A stretch of 7,018 bases of DNA from contig NZ_LECR01000037.1 in the NCBI RefSeq assembly GCF_001602625.1, forward strand, positions 6,758 to 13,775. The letters run 5' to 3'. The DNA comes from Sodalis-like endosymbiont of Proechinophthirus fluctus (GTDB lineage: Bacteria; Pseudomonadota; Gammaproteobacteria; Enterobacterales; Enterobacteriaceae). Under the pieces are notes generated by a model that saw only the letters and a list, made by a program, of their open reading frames with translations, was not told where the DNA came from and ran no database searches. Positions 5,790 to 7,018 of this stretch are shown here, in pieces. The position numbers and the translations under genes are program-made. Numbering within the stretch: position 1 is the first letter of the stretch; each line of letters begins with the position of its first letter.

Positions 5790-7018
5790 GAGCATTCTGA
5801 CTATGGCTACCATTCATGTAGACGGTAAAGAGTACGAGGTTAACGGGTCTGACAACCTGCTGGAAGCCTGTCTGTCCCTTGGCCTTGATATTCCTTACTT
5901 TTGCTGGCATCCAGCGCTTGGCAGTATCGGCGCTTGCCGCCAGTGCGCGGTTAAGCAATACCAAAACGCTGAGGATATCTACGGCCGGCTAGTTATGTCC
6001 TGTATGACGCCCGCTGCCGACGGGACCTTCATCTCTATCGTCGACGATGAAGCAAGACAGTTCCGTCAGAGCGTAGTAGAGTTGCTGATGACTAACCACC
6101 CGCACGATTGCCCGGTGTGCGAAGAGGGTGGCAGTTGCCATCTACAGGATATGACAGTCATGACCGGCCAGAATTTCCGCCGCTACCGCTTTAGCAAGCG
6201 CACCCACCGCAATCAATATCTAGGGCCGTTTATTTCCCATGAGATGAACCGTTGCATCGCCTGCTACCGCTGCGTCCGCTACTACAAAGATTATGCTGAC
6301 GGCGGTGATCTCGGGGTATATGGCGCCCACGATAACGTCTATTTCGGCCGTCCTGAGGACGGGGTGCTGGAGAGCGAGTTCTCTGGCAATCTAGTGGAAA
6401 TATGCCCGACCGGCGTGTTCACCAGTAAAACCCATTCCGAACGCTATAGCCGTAAATGGGATATGCAGTTCGCACCCAGCGTCTGCCAGCAGTGCAGCAT
6501 TGGCTGCAACACCAGCCCCGGCGAACGCTATGGTATGCTGCGCTATATTGAAAACCGCTACAACGGCAGCGTCAACCATTATTTCTTGTGCGACCGCGGG
6601 CGCTTCGGCTACAGCTATGTTAATTTGAAAGACCGTCCGCGCCAGCCACTGCAGCGCTGCGGCGACGATTGGATCGCGTTGAACGCCGATCAGGCGATGC
6701 AGCGCGCCGTGGATGCGCTGCGCTATGCCCGCAAAATGATCGGCATTGGCTCGCCGCGCGCCAGCGTCGAAAGCAATTTTGCCCTGCGCGAACTGGTGGG
6801 CGCCGAGAATTTCTACACCGGTATTGCCGGTGGTGAACAGGACCGGCTAGCGCTGATGCTCAATGTGCTTCGCAACGGCGGTATCCGCACGCCGTCGCTG
6901 CGAGAAATAGAAAGTTATGACGCCGTGCTGGTGTTGGGAGAGGATTTGACCCAGACCGGTGCGCGCATTGCTCTGGCAGTGCGTCAGGCTGTAAAAGGTC
7001 GGGCGAGAGAAATGGCCG
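5788..7018 (+). CDS. nuoG: NADH-quinone oxidoreductase subunit G, N-terminal part (cut by window edge)
   Basis: NuoG is the large soluble subunit that carries the electron-transfer chain away from NuoF. The frame is open from ATG 5788 to the edge: 410 residues of about 908 in E. coli. The N-terminal ferredoxin-like domain binds [2Fe-2S] N1b through Cys39, Cys50, Cys53 and Cys72. Next is N5, with His104, Cys108, Cys111 and Cys117 ([14 protein letters not shown]), then N4 with Cys156, Cys159, Cys162 and Cys206. The extra cluster N7, found only in some bacteria including E. coli, has Cys233, Cys236, Cys240 and Cys268. The molybdopterin-oxidoreductase-like domain begins after about 290. ATG 5803 aligns with the [13 protein letters not shown] start of E. 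coli and is an alternative. Tyr144 replaces the Asp of E. coli in the NQDLGPFI segment. Confidence 0.96.
   Translation, partial: MSILTMATIHVDGKEYEVNGSDNLLEACLSLGLDIPYFCWHPALGSIGACRQCAVKQYQNAEDIYGRLVMSCMTPAADGTFISIVDDEARQFRQSVVELLMTNHPHDCPVCEEGGSCHLQDMTVMTGQNFRRYRFSKRTHRNQYLGPFISHEMNRCIACYRCVRYYKDYADGGDLGVYGAHDNVYFGRPEDGVLESEFSGNLVEICPTGVFTSKTHSERYSRKWDMQFAPSVCQQCSIGCNTSPGERYGMLRYIENRYNGSVNHYFLCDRGRFGYSYVNLKDRPRQPLQRCGDDWIALNADQAMQRAVDALRYARKMIGIGSPRASVESNFALRELVGAENFYTGIAGGEQDRLALMLNVLRNGGIRTPSLREIESYDAVLVLGEDLTQTGARIALAVRQAVKGRAREMA

Overview
This window is the 5' half of a respiratory complex I (NADH:quinone oxidoreductase, nuo) operon plus its long upstream regulatory region, all on the + strand. 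The order is: 3' end of a probable lrhA/hexA regulator gene (1-114), about 690 bp of AT-rich non-coding DNA, then nuoA, nuoB, the fused nuoCD, nuoE, nuoF and the first 410 codons of nuoG, which runs off the right edge. The fused nuoC-nuoD gene, the probable lrhA neighbour and the very high residue identity to the Escherichia coli subunits (compared from memory) place it in Enterobacterales. Small departures from E. coli (divergent NuoA tail, 4-residue insertion in NuoB, longer NuoE N-terminus) suggest a more distant lineage, perhaps Sodalis/Pectobacterium/Yersinia-like. I cannot fix the genus from sequence alone.

Region by region: 115-807 has no convincing protein gene. It holds a 52-bp stretch made only of A and T (143-194), two perfect palindromes back to back (302-334 and 337-357), an IHF-consensus match (355-367), a CRP-like dyad (412-433), a perfect TATAAT -10 element (480-485) next to a TTTTCGCGAAAA palindrome (465-476), an ArcA-like box (603-612), a tiny ORF with a good ribosome-binding site (625-660) and a weaker second promoter candidate (634-663). 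From 808 on the window is almost wholly coding. Gaps are 15 bp (nuoA-nuoB), 78 bp with a stem-loop (nuoB-nuoC), 2 bp (nuoCD-nuoE), a 4-bp ATGA overlap (nuoE-nuoF) and 95 bp with a possible structure covering the nuoG start (nuoF-nuoG).

How the genes work together: NuoE, NuoF and NuoG form the NADH-oxidising module. NuoF holds FMN and cluster N3, NuoE holds N1a, and NuoG holds N1b, N4, N5 and N7. NuoB (cluster N2) and NuoCD form the quinone-reducing connecting module. NuoA is one of the membrane subunits at the quinone-cavity/membrane junction. All iron-sulfur ligands expected in the visible parts are present and no frameshift or internal stop was found, so the complex looks functional. The remaining subunits (rest of nuoG, nuoH to nuoN) would lie to the right.

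I find no undescribed multi-gene system here. The parts that deserve a second look are the non-coding elements: the tandem palindromes, the promoter architecture, the tiny leader ORF and the structures at nuoB-nuoC and nuoF-nuoG.
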